From the NCBI GenBank assembly GCA_964614515.1, contig CAZTPJ010000004.1:18303-82302 (forward strand): a stretch of 64,000 nt of DNA. The letters run 5' to 3'. The notes beneath the pieces were generated by a model. It ran no database searches and had not been told where the DNA came from. It saw only the letters and a program-made list of their open reading frames with translations. Positions 9,301 through 17,300 of the stretch are shown here, in pieces. A program made the position numbers and the translations under genes. This DNA comes from CAZTPJ01 sp964614515 (GTDB lineage: Bacteria; Planctomycetota; Phycisphaerae; Phycisphaerales; UBA1924). The first letter of the stretch is position 1; every line of letters begins with the position of its first letter.

Positions 9301-10674
9301 TTTCTCGATGAGGCGGCGCCGCTGGCGCAGCGTGCGTTTGGGCGTGCGCCGGCAGTCTTGTCGCAGATGGAAGAGTTGATTCGCCCGTCCGAAACGCCCC
9401 CGCCGCCGAAGGGGTCTGAACTCGGTCCGGCCTCGCTCGAAAATTCGCCGTGGCAGGCGACGATGCTTGGCGGTGCGGTGGAGGCGGTGCGGTTTACATG
9501 GGAGGTTGCGGCCGGAAGCGCCAACCGCACGCACACGCTTGACTTTGTGCTCGTCGAGCCAAGCAGCGGCCCGCCGGCGTATGTCAGCACGACCGAAGTC
9601 TCGCTCGGCTTGTTCCTTGACTTGTTCACGGGCGGGCAGCCCATGGCCCAGAGTACGGTCTGGGCGTTGCACAGAGAGGTGATGCAGCGCTCGCGCGATC
9701 GCTTCACCGCGCCCGAGACGCCATCGGATCGCGGAACCGGGCCGCATGTCTGGGTGTGGGGCGCACCCGACGAGCGACGTCCGACGTATTGGCGGATCAA
9801 CGTGTCTCCGACGTGGGTCGTTCCCACGACGGAGTTTCAGGTCACGCTCAACGATCAGCGATCACCGCTGCCGCCGTATCCGCTCGAAATCTTCCAGAAG
9901 ATTGAAGGCGAACAGAAGCCCACGCTTGAGCACCCGATGCACTGGATTCGGCCAGATGCGGCCGTGCTGGCCGCGTGGCTCGCGGGGTGTCGGTTGCCCA
10001 CGTCCGACGAGTGGCGAGCGGCGTTGGCCCTCAATGTCCGCGTGGCGAACGATGCACAGATGGACCTCTCGCGACTGGGGATCGTCACTCCTCGCGAAAC
10101 GCCCAACCGTCGCGACGATCTGGGCCGACAGCAACTCGACTACGCCCGCGCCAACCGCAATGCCGCGGCCACGTTCGTCCGCCCGGATCAGCGCAGTCTG
10201 TGGGAAGGTGTGGCCTCCGGACTCGAACACTGGCCCGAGACGGCCGTCGATGGCGATGACACCTTCTGGTTTGCTCCCGTGACCAGCGGGGGCGGCCTGT
10301 TCAGACATTTGATCGGCAACGTCGCGGAGATGGCCCTGGCGCCGGACCTGGCCGAGGCGATTGATGCAGCGCGGGCGACCGCCACGGGCGGCCCGACAAC
10401 GGCCGCCGCACGGCAGTTCGTGCTGTCGCGTGAGGATGCCGTTGGCGTGATCGGGGCGTCAGCGCAGGCGCCAAACGATCACGATCCGGCGACGTTCCTG
10501 GACACGTTCGTCAGTTCCGCGGGCTTGGACAAACTCGGCGGCGCGGATTGGCGCTTTGCGGATGTCGGCTTTCGACTCGCGTTTTCTTCGGGCGGCGCAG
10601 CGCGCCCGCGTCCGCTGGCGGAGCGTCTGGCGGCGTTGCTGGCCGAGTCGTCGCCGTATCACCGTGCGCAATGA
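6328..10674 (+). CDS. Membrane pseudokinase fused to an FGE-sulfatase domain (PpkA-like architecture)
   Basis: This 1448-aa protein has three parts. Residues 1-250 are kinase-like: AIK with Lys38, HGRLKATN at 146-153 in place of HRDLKxxN, TDP at 169-171 in place of DFG, and a subdomain IX-like segment DDITALGELIYELV. The glycine loop is absent and the catalytic Asp is Arg148, so phosphotransfer is unlikely. A single membrane helix (about 264-286) follows, then a long, mostly helical, Ala/Glu/Arg-rich region (about 300-1040). The C-terminal part (about 1055-1430) resembles the FGE-sulfatase fold: STTEVSLGLF, LAGCRLPTSDEW, GNVAEMAL and VGFRLAF. Kinase plus FGE-like modules are known among T6SS post-translational regulators. 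Here they are one polypeptide with a dead kinase. Two 10-G tracts lie in the gene. Confidence 0.75.
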   Translation: MAVFGGYETVRQFSASASHAVWTARPAGAAGEPLYAIKQIRLEEIVDLLGAEDAERAIEGLYQAACVQERLAKVEGSRWAAIHVKAKSKDGAYCVTDLFFDGGVPSSAQSLIRGAGSTRLTHQTLRAVVEAVAQGMAQIHALGRPHGRLKATNVLIAWAGDVPSRVLLTDPAADAAVARRDAEDDITALGELIYELVLKRPYASRGGWPLPQDDAWRALGSTGEAWRKLCEELLNPARKPGEIKAEDIPAMLPVEQSGGPSKRTLIAAGAGGLLLVIIAVVAMVNVFGGGGGDEDGGSVTPEEWISLINHDETWLAGLRQRLREGDQRIGDPALALALRDIFTEHGVPPSDTRQLAEIFLAESDSNRYTRSNGYEDERASAKAAKFLPAVASLTEAIRSWPARVRMVEAAEVAEALGMPLRAADLRQRGAELGEQATGQEIVAHVDAVAGGLRVVDRLTTLGESVARLTGRGAELNDPVLSRIGEVVAERDSMAPLEQLERFAATLAGVEQALARGLFQDDAARRALLARAAELAGPTDRPITTETLNQWETATRSDEFQPLAGESPIEGWRARLARVSRSLDAMTFDAVAQEKRADCVRQRESAHARASEAAGLIDQNAGVGRIRMYEAEHQRLGAEIQRRLDELEAHVATLARCGLADPNEIRRTMAQSDASRVPSGSAVVQAEYRRRLDDARQRYSDEAIEGAFDALVTLFGGLDESTMVSTQGAERFAATLRTQREQALTAFFAEPAWRQAWEGGGAPPPLATFSESLASIRENLAARAARAMAVAAEADRMKAMIDDARSFDEEARRAAAQFVQDSAEFRAELSTLLGTITSLEGVWGASRRGDTTALAAIIERGEVTPAVALEAWRGLERVEGGGTGLSLAQTASLRERLIGLAGGVGSEARRREIIEDIRATARQRWVTQARAAPTMAEFESAVDLAPRFDVSRSTVEDAAIAYNWLVVEFARTAIEARTAGANDEAVRGHTRSFLDEAAPLAQRAFGRAPAVLSQMEELIRPSETPPPPKGSELGPASLENSPWQATMLGGAVEAVRFTWEVAAGSANRTHTLDFVLVEPSSGPPAYVSTTEVSLGLFLDLFTGGQPMAQSTVWALHREVMQRSRDRFTAPETPSDRGTGPHVWVWGAPDERRPTYWRINVSPTWVVPTTEFQVTLNDQRSPLPPYPLEIFQKIEGEQKPTLEHPMHWIRPDAAVLAAWLAGCRLPTSDEWRAALALNVRVANDAQMDLSRLGIVTPRETPNRRDDLGRQQLDYARANRNAAATFVRPDQRSLWEGVASGLEHWPETAVDGDDTFWFAPVTSGGGLFRHLIGNVAEMALAPDLAEAIDAARATATGGPTTAAARQFVLSREDAVGVIGASAQAPNDHDPATFLDTFVSSAGLDKLGGADWRFADVGFRLAFSSGGAARPRPLAERLAALLAESSPYHRAQ

Positions 10675-10676
10675 GA

Positions 10677-10943
10677 TCAGTTGGCGGGCGAGGTCGCGGC
10701 GTTGGCCGTGGTATGCGGCATGATTGGCGCCAGGGCCATGGCATCGACGCGTCCGGTGCCGCGATGTGAGAACAAGGCGTATCCGGCGGAGTCTCCCGCG
10801 CCGAAGAACGCCTGCTCATCGTGTCGCACGACGTGCAGGGGTCGTTCGTCGCTCGAGAGGTTGGCCGAAGCGCACCCTCCCAGGCCGGCGACACTGACAA
10901 TCCCCAGTCCCCCACACACCAACACAGCAGCCGATCGTGACAT
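10677..10943 (-). CDS. Small lipoprotein of unknown function
   Basis: The 88-aa product begins MSRSAAVLV, with a hydrophobic signal ending in AGLGGC (Cys24), a good lipobox. The mature part is about 65 residues, hydrophilic, with no recognised domain. GGAGG lies six bases before the ATG at 10943, supporting that start over two upstream in-frame ATGs at 10949 and 10958. It is the only minus-strand gene inside the T6SS region and converges on the pseudokinase gene, with two bases between the stops. It could be an envelope accessory of the T6SS or unrelated. Confidence 0.7.
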   Translation of the reverse strand: MSRSAAVLVCGGLGIVSVAGLGGCASANLSSDERPLHVVRHDEQAFFGAGDSAGYALFSHRGTGRVDAMALAPIMPHTTANAATSPAN

Positions 10944-11318
10944 GGTCATCCTCCACATGTTCCCTCCGGCACGCGCCGGCCCACACCCCCACAACCATCG
11001 GAGGGATGATGGCTGAGCATGGGCCGTATGCGCGATCAAAGTTGCGCGGCGTCTTGCCTGGACGGCCCGTTCGGCGCAAGTCGCCGGGGCGTCATGTGCG
11101 GCGAAGTCGCCCCAGTCGGCACGGGTTGACAGTGAGACTTTCGCTCGGGTTGCGTTCTCACTATCATGTCCGGGAACTGCGCGGGCTATGCTCGGTGGCT
11201 CGCGTGGGGGGTCTCCCGCCGTGTGGCGGGCGAGAGTGATGTCGGCACGCCATGGTCGGCGTGCGGTCTGCGATCCACTTGGCGCTGGTGCGCCCTTGGG
11301 AAGGAAGGCTTGGTCCAC
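10944..11318. other. Divergent intergenic region, no gene seen
   Basis: These 375 bases separate the minus-strand lipoprotein from the T6SS core operon. No convincing coding sequence was found, although the downstream frame is open back to 11166 without conserved-looking residues. The region holds a near-duplicated GGCG(C)AAGTCGCC element (around 11076-11113), an exact TTGACA at 11126-11131, the inverted repeat listed separately, and TATCAT at 11162-11167. Confidence 0.6.
11126..11167 (+). promoter_or_regulatory. Candidate promoter/operator of the T6SS core operon
   Basis: The inverted repeat AGTGAGA (11131-11137) / TCTCACT (11156-11162) covers the interval just upstream of, and one base into, TATCAT (11162-11167), a good -10 hexamer. 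An exact TTGACA lies at 11126-11131 but is too far upstream to be the matching -35. Transcription from TATCAT would leave an untranslated leader of roughly 145 bases before the GTG at 11319. The position of the dyad would suit a repressor or activator site. This is inference from sequence only. Confidence 0.35.
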
Positions 11319-12236
11319 GTGTCCAATCCCGAACTTTCGCAGAAGGTCGCCGCTTTGGCTGCTCGGCTGATGCTTCTTCAGACTGCGCAGGCGGATGAGG
11401 CGGGTGATGTGCGGCGCGAGCACATCGGCGAACTCATCAATCGGTCGCTCGCCGACTTGCCGCCCGCCGAGCGGGAGCCATTCCTCACGCAACTCCAGGA
11501 ACGATTCCCGAGTTGGGACTCGGCTGTCGAGGTTGTGCAGGTGACGGCTGCCCCCGCGCGGGGGGGGATCGATGAAGCCGAGTTGAAGAACCCGGCGTTC
11601 CTCGTTGCGCGGCTGATGGACGTCTGGGGATCGCTCGCGGATGTGCAGAAGCGTGTGCTCATCGACCGGTTGCGAGAAGGCGGAGTTGTGCCGAAGGTTG
11701 AGGCCGGGCCGGGGTTTCCGGCCAAGAGCGTCGAACGCCTCGCGCAGATGCTCGAGATGCCGGCGGGTTCAGCGCCCAATCCCGAACGCATGGTCGATCT
11801 GGTGATGATTCTCACCGAGTTCGCGGCCGCGCTCGATCAACTCGTGTGGAACCAGTGGCGAACGATCTCGCAGAAGTCATCCTCGCAGCGTCCGCCGCCG
11901 CTGAAGCGTACGGCCGGGCAGTTCATCTCCGGCAGCAGCGATGTGGGGCGTCAACAGATGGCGCAGGATGCCGAGCGGCTTCGTCGGTTGACGGCCGCGC
12001 TGGTCTCAGCGATGAAGCAGGCGGGCGCGATCTTCGCGCAGCGGTATCAGGAGCGTTTTTCGGTGAACGCGATCAAGGCGGCGGCCGGGCGCGGGGGGCT
12101 GGTCAAAGGCCAGGCGGCGTTGTGCTGGGAGGTGTATGAGAGCCTCGCTTCGCAGTATGACGAGGAAGCGATTTCGAGCGACATCACCAAGGCGATCGTC
12201 GAGTATGTGCAGCGGATCATGGAGTCCAGTCGGTGA
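11319..12236 (+). CDS. T6SS-associated helical protein in the Fha/TagH position
   Basis: The product is about 305 aa and almost entirely predicted helix, with no signal peptide. The C-terminal region (KQAGAIFAQRYQERFSVNAI, then ALCWEVYESLASQYDEEAI) faintly recalls the C-terminal helical domain of TagH/Fha T6SS proteins, but no FHA domain is present. The gene directly precedes tssK, the place where fha sits in H1-like clusters, so a cytoplasmic scaffold role is plausible. The GTG at 11319 was chosen because AAGGAAGG lies ten bases upstream and the residues before it look non-coding. The frame is open back to 11166. Confidence 0.6.
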   Translation: MSNPELSQKVAALAARLMLLQTAQADEAGDVRREHIGELINRSLADLPPAEREPFLTQLQERFPSWDSAVEVVQVTAAPARGGIDEAELKNPAFLVARLMDVWGSLADVQKRVLIDRLREGGVVPKVEAGPGFPAKSVERLAQMLEMPAGSAPNPERMVDLVMILTEFAAALDQLVWNQWRTISQKSSSQRPPPLKRTAGQFISGSSDVGRQQMAQDAERLRRLTAALVSAMKQAGAIFAQRYQERFSVNAIKAAAGRGGLVKGQAALCWEVYESLASQYDEEAISSDITKAIVEYVQRIMESSR

Positions 12237-12251
12237 TACTTTCCTGAGTCG

Positions 12252-12270
12252 CCCGCCTCTGGGAGGCGGG
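12252..12270 (+). terminator. Perfect 8-bp GC-rich hairpin before tssK
   Basis: CCCGCCTC (12252-12259), a three-base loop, then GAGGCGGG (12263-12270). It lies in the 72-base spacer after the upstream gene. No U-tract follows, so it may be an RNA-processing or attenuating hairpin and not a full terminator. Confidence 0.45.
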
Positions 12271-12308
12271 TTCGCGAAGGGAGTGGGGGCAAGCGTGGGG
12301 AATAACGC

Positions 12309-13673
12309 ATGAGCGGCAGCATCCATTGGTACGAAGGCTTGTTTCTTCAGCCGCATCATCTGCAGACGATGCAGCGGTATCAGATGGAGCGTGCGTGGGC
12401 CGAGCGCCGGTTGTGGAACCCGTATCCATCGGGGCTGATCGAAGCGCGCGTGTCCGCCGATGCGCTGGAGAACATGATGGTGCGCATCGATCGCCTTCGC
12501 GCGATCATGCCCAGCGGGCTTGAGGTTTCCGCCCCGGACCTGGCCGAGATCCCCGCGCTGGACATCAAGCGAACCTTCGCGGCGAGCACGGCGCCGATTC
12601 TGGTGCGGCTTGGCGTGCCGCTGTGGTATGCGGATCGGGCCAACGCGATCCCGCCGGGCGGGTCGGAAGACTGGCGCGTGCGTCGGATGTACCGCGTGAC
12701 CGAGACGATGCGCCCGGACGAGAACACCGGAGAGAATCCGCAGCCGATGCTGATGCGCAAGATCAATGCACGGCTGCTGCTGCCCGACGATGACGACACC
12801 GATCTTGAAACGCTGCCGATCCTGCGGATCTCGCATGGCGCGGGGGAGGACATCGGTCTGCCGCGGGTTGATGGCGAATACATGCCCCCGTGTCTGGTGC
12901 TGACAGGCTCGCCAGCGCTTCGCGATCTCGTGCGCGGCATCGCCAACGAAGTGGATGCCACGCGCAAGGAACTTGTCGTCCAACTCGGCCGGTCCGGATT
13001 CTCCGTGGACACCATGCGCGGGGCGCAGTTCGAGCAGATGCTTCGGCTTCGCACGGCCAGCCGCTTTGCAGCGCGCCTTCCGCACATCGCCGTCGCCCCC
13101 GGGACCACGCCCTTTGAGGCCTATCTCGAACTTCGCGAACTGCTTGGCGAACTCGCGGCGCTGCGTCCGGATCGCGACCGCTTTGATGCGCCCGCGTATC
13201 AGCACGAGAATCCCGCGGCCGTCTTTCCTGAACTGCGCGAGCGGATCCGCGAGGTGCTCCGGCCGGGTCTGGCGCCCAAGTTCCTGCAGGTCAAACTCAT
13301 CCGTGAGGAGGACTACTTCATCGCGAACCTCACCGATGAACACCTCACCGCGCCCAATGAATACTTCCTCGCGGTGACGACGAACGAAGACCCCACGGTG
13401 GTGGCGCGACTCGTCGAAGACCCGGACAAGTTCAAGGTGATGGCCAAGACGATGATTCGTCGTCCGTTGTTCGGCGTTCGATTGAAGGAAGAGCGGCATC
13501 CGCCGCTGGAGTTGCCGACGCAGGGCAAAATGCACTACTTCCGCATGATGCGGGCGGACAGCCAGAAGATGTGGGACGTGATTCGGGAGCAGAAGGCGTT
13601 GGCCGTGCGATGGCTGGATATCGACACGTCGGACTTTCAACTGACGTTGTACATGACAGTGCCTGGAAACTAG
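12309..13673 (+). CDS. tssK: T6SS baseplate component TssK
   Basis: The 454-aa product opens with the TssK signature WYEGLFLQPHHLQTMQRYQ and continues with family-typical stretches such as PHIAVAPG and an IANLTDEH segment near residue 340. TssK is a trimeric cytoplasmic adaptor that links the baseplate (TssF, TssG, TssE) to the membrane complex through TssL and TssM. Full length compared with the usual 440-450 residues. tssL follows after 16 bases, so the genes are probably co-transcribed. Confidence 0.92.
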   Translation: MSGSIHWYEGLFLQPHHLQTMQRYQMERAWAERRLWNPYPSGLIEARVSADALENMMVRIDRLRAIMPSGLEVSAPDLAEIPALDIKRTFAASTAPILVRLGVPLWYADRANAIPPGGSEDWRVRRMYRVTETMRPDENTGENPQPMLMRKINARLLLPDDDDTDLETLPILRISHGAGEDIGLPRVDGEYMPPCLVLTGSPALRDLVRGIANEVDATRKELVVQLGRSGFSVDTMRGAQFEQMLRLRTASRFAARLPHIAVAPGTTPFEAYLELRELLGELAALRPDRDRFDAPAYQHENPAAVFPELRERIREVLRPGLAPKFLQVKLIREEDYFIANLTDEHLTAPNEYFLAVTTNEDPTVVARLVEDPDKFKVMAKTMIRRPLFGVRLKEERHPPLELPTQGKMHYFRMMRADSQKMWDVIREQKALAVRWLDIDTSDFQLTLYMTVPGN

Positions 13674-13689
13674 GCGTGGGAATTCGTCC

Positions 13690-14391
13690 ATGACGCTGCT
13701 GGAGTTGTGTGAGCCTTTGTTTCAGTATGTGTGTCGTCTGAACCGCATGTCGCGCAAGGGCGGGCGTGCGGAGGTCAGCCACGTTCGGGCCGAACTCAAG
13801 GGCCTGCTCGCCGATGCGCGGTCGCGGGCCTCGGGTGACCCTGCGCTGGGCGTGCAGTTCGACAAGGTGGAACTGCCGCTGATCTTCTTCGCGGACTCGA
13901 TGATCCGCGAGAGCAAGTTGTCGTTTGCGTCGCGGTGGGATGACCTGGCGCGGGAGCGCAACGAACTCGCGGGCGATGAAAAGTTCTTTGACCTGCTCGA
14001 TGAGACGCTGGCCGAGCGTGGCGAGGCGGCACAGGAGCGCCTTCGCGTGTTCTACACCTGTCTTGGCCTTGGCTTTCGCGGGTGGTACGCGGGCCAGCCG
14101 GAGTATCTGCGGAAGAAAATGCTGGAGATCAACGCGCGCCTTCGCGGGCACTCGGGCGAATCCCCGCGCATCTGTCCCGAGGCCTACATCGCCGACGACA
14201 GCGACCTGATCGAACCGCCCAGCCGCACGCTCGTGCCCATCGCCATCTCGCTGGTCGTGCTCATCGGCACGCTCATGGTCGCCAACGCGTGGCTGTATAA
14301 GCGAGGCACCAACACGGTCGCCGCGGCCGTGGAACAGATCGACCAGACCGCCAAGGCCGATGCGCAGCCGCAGACAGGAGGCACGCCATGA
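13690..14391 (+). CDS. tssL: T6SS inner-membrane component TssL (DotU family)
   Basis: The 233-aa protein shows DotU features: the N-terminal helix MTLLELCEPLFQYVCRL, LPLIFFADSMI, FDLLDE, and FYTCLGLGFRGWY followed by RAxG-like INARLRGH. One transmembrane helix lies near the C terminus (about 181-203), with about 30 residues beyond it. There is no fused OmpA/peptidoglycan-binding domain, so cell-wall anchoring, if any, must come from another protein. Its TGA overlaps the tssM ATG in an ATGA, implying translational coupling. Confidence 0.9.
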   Translation: MTLLELCEPLFQYVCRLNRMSRKGGRAEVSHVRAELKGLLADARSRASGDPALGVQFDKVELPLIFFADSMIRESKLSFASRWDDLARERNELAGDEKFFDLLDETLAERGEAAQERLRVFYTCLGLGFRGWYAGQPEYLRKKMLEINARLRGHSGESPRICPEAYIADDSDLIEPPSRTLVPIAISLVVLIGTLMVANAWLYKRGTNTVAAAVEQIDQTAKADAQPQTGGTP

Positions 14392-17300
14392 GCCTTGTCT
14401 CGGCGGTGTCACGAATCGGCGATATGCCCGGGCCGGTGAAGATCGGCGTGGCGGTGGTGACGTGCGGCTCGATTGCCGGTCTTGCGTTCCTGATTCCCGG
14501 CGGATATTGGCCGTTCATCATCGTCGCCCTGGCGCTGATCGCGGCGTTGATCGTGTTGTATCGGCTCGTGGTGAAGATGCTGGAGAAGCGCAAGTCCAAT
14601 CCGTTCACCAAACGTGTATTGGGCAACGCCGCGGCCGCGCCGGCAGGCGTGAGCGATGCGTCGCGTCGGGCGATGCTCGATGACCTTCGCAAGACGTTTG
14701 AAGCGGGAATCGAGCGGTTCCGCGCGGCCGGGAAGAATCTGTATTCCATGCCGTGGTATCTTCTCGTCGGCGAGCCGGGTTCGGGCAAGACCGAAGCGAT
14801 CCGGCGTTCACAGGTCGGCTTCCCGCCGGGATTGCAGGATCCGCTGCAAGGCGCGGGCGGCACCATCAACATGAACTGGTGGTTCACGAACCACGCGGTC
14901 ATCCTTGACACGGCCGGGCGGCTCATGTTTGAGGAAGCCCCCCCGGGTCAGGCCAGCGAATGGCAGGAACTGTTGAAAATGCTGCGCCTGACCCGGCCGA
15001 ACTGCCCGGTCAACGGCATGTTGCTGGTGATTCCGGCCGATGCGTTGATTCAGGACACAGCCGACGCCATCGAACGCAAGGCGGGTCGAATCGCCGAGCA
15101 GTTTGATCAGATTCAACGCTCGCTGGGCGTGCGATTCCCCGTCTTTGTCGTTGTGACCAAGTGCGACCGCATCAACGGCTTCCGCGAGTTCTTTGACGAC
15201 ATCGGCGATCCGCAGTTGCAGCATCAGATCCTCGGGTGGTCAAATCCCGCGCCGCTCGACGAGGGGTTCAATCCGGATCGCGTGATCGCGCACCTTGAGA
15301 CCGTGCGAGATCGGATGACGCAGCGCCGCTGGACATTGATGGAAGATCCGGTCCATACCGAGGATGCGCAGGCCAATCGGCTCGATCAGGTCGATGCGCT
15401 CTACGCCTTCCCCGAGAGCCTCATGCAGATCGCCCCTCGATTGCGGCGGTATCTTGAGATGATCTTCGTCACCGGGCCGTGGTCGTCCAAGCCGCTGTTC
15501 CTGCGTGGGATTTATTTCACATCGTCACTGCGCGAGGGGGCGGCGCTGGATGCGGACCTGGCGGCAGCGCTTGGCGTGTCGCCGGAATCGCTGCCCGAAG
15601 GCCGCGTGTGGGAGACGGAACGCGCGTTCTTCCTGCGCGACTTGTTCCTGAGCAAGGTCTTCCGCGAGAAGGGGCTTGTGACGCGCGCGACCAACGCCCG
15701 GGCGCAGCAGCGCCGGCGACGGTTCATCGCCCTCGGCGGGGCGTGCGTCGTCGTCGTCGCCGCCATCGCGCTGACCATCCTCGGCACGCGATCACTCGCA
15801 ACCAGCATTGATCCGCATCGCGAGTTCTGGCCGAACGTCGCTGAGATCGGCGCGGGAGGCGCCGGTTGGGAACGAGCGAGGATCATTCATCAGCCATCCG
15901 GCTCGACGACGTGGGCGTATCGCGGGGAGGAACGTCTGGGCAATCTTGTGACCTACGGCCCTGACGCACCCGAAGAATTCCGGTCGGGCATGACGCTCGA
16001 AGACCTGCATCAGCGGGCGTGGACGCTATCCACGTCATCGTTGAAGATGCCCGTGATCTTCGCGCCGATGGCATTCGTCACCGGCGGCACGGCAGATCTG
16101 AGTGGGCCGCGCCGCGATGCGCAGCACCGTCTGTTCGAGGTCAGCGTGCTCAATCCGCTGCTCGGCGTGGCGCGGTCGCATGTCCTCGCGACCGAGGCTT
16201 CGCAGTGGACATCGCAGCACACGGAACTGCTCGCCACGCTCTTGCGGCTTGAGGCGCGGGCCGCGGGGGATGCCGCGCGCGGCGACGCCGCGGGTCTGGA
16301 CATCGCGAGGGCGCTGACGATCGCCGTCGGTCCGCCAGCGCAGGGTGATTGGCGCACGCGCGTCACGCAGCGAGATTTTCAGAAGATGTCCGACGCCGTG
16401 TACCGCGACGCCGACGTGTCCGCGTGGGCGCTCGACGTTGCGTCGCCCGAGTCGCTCGCGGCCGTGGATGCCGGCATCGAGCGATTCGTCGACTCTCGTC
16501 GCGAGCCGGGCGCATCCGCCGGGCAGGTTCGTCAACTCGTGACGTTGCGCGATGCGCTCAAGGCGTTCGCGGCCGCCGAGGCGGCACTGGCGCCGTTCAG
16601 GGATCGGCCCATGCCCGCGACGAAGCAGTCACACGCCGAGTTCGTCGCGCAGTGGCAGGAGCAGTTCGCGATTCTGTCCAGCGCGGCGACGACCATCGAA
16701 GATGCCGTTGCATCGCTGGGTCTGCTGCCGGACCCGGGCCTCGCGTCGATTGCGCAGTCGGCGTATGAAGCGTTTCGTACATCGACGTCGTCGGAGTTTG
16801 ATGCGCTGCTGCTGGAAGTTGACGGCGCACGGCCGCCGGCGCAGGGCGAATCCAGGCATCCGCTCGCCGCCCGATATCGGCGCATCGTCGCCGGACGCGA
16901 TGAAGCCCTCGCGGGCATCGGCGCGGATGGCGAACAGGTTCGCGCGGACCTCGCAGCCATGGAAGAATCCATGCTGCGCCAGGGCGCTGCCTCGCGACGG
17001 CCGTATCGCGCCCGCCTCGACATGTATCAACAGGCCAGCACGCTGCTGGCACGCAGCCTCGAAACGCCCGACCCGTGGCGGAGTTTCCGCGAGCATCTTG
17101 CGGAGATGGATGAGGCCGTCTCGCGCGGTCGCGCTCGCGTGGCCGAAGCGGCCGCGGGAGGCACGGCCGGCGCGCCGGATCTCACTCGCCAGACGGCGCG
17201 CGATGCCTCGACCAATGCGATTCTCGCGGCGCGTCGCGGCGCTGCACGCACGCTCATCGATGCGCTGCTCGAGCGAACGCCTGGCAGCATTCCCGAGGGG

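Noticed and set aside
10681..11016. Plus-strand frame opposite the small lipoprotein
   Set aside because: The minus strand has a clear lipobox and a ribosome binding site. The plus frame is Pro/Thr/Arg-rich without features.
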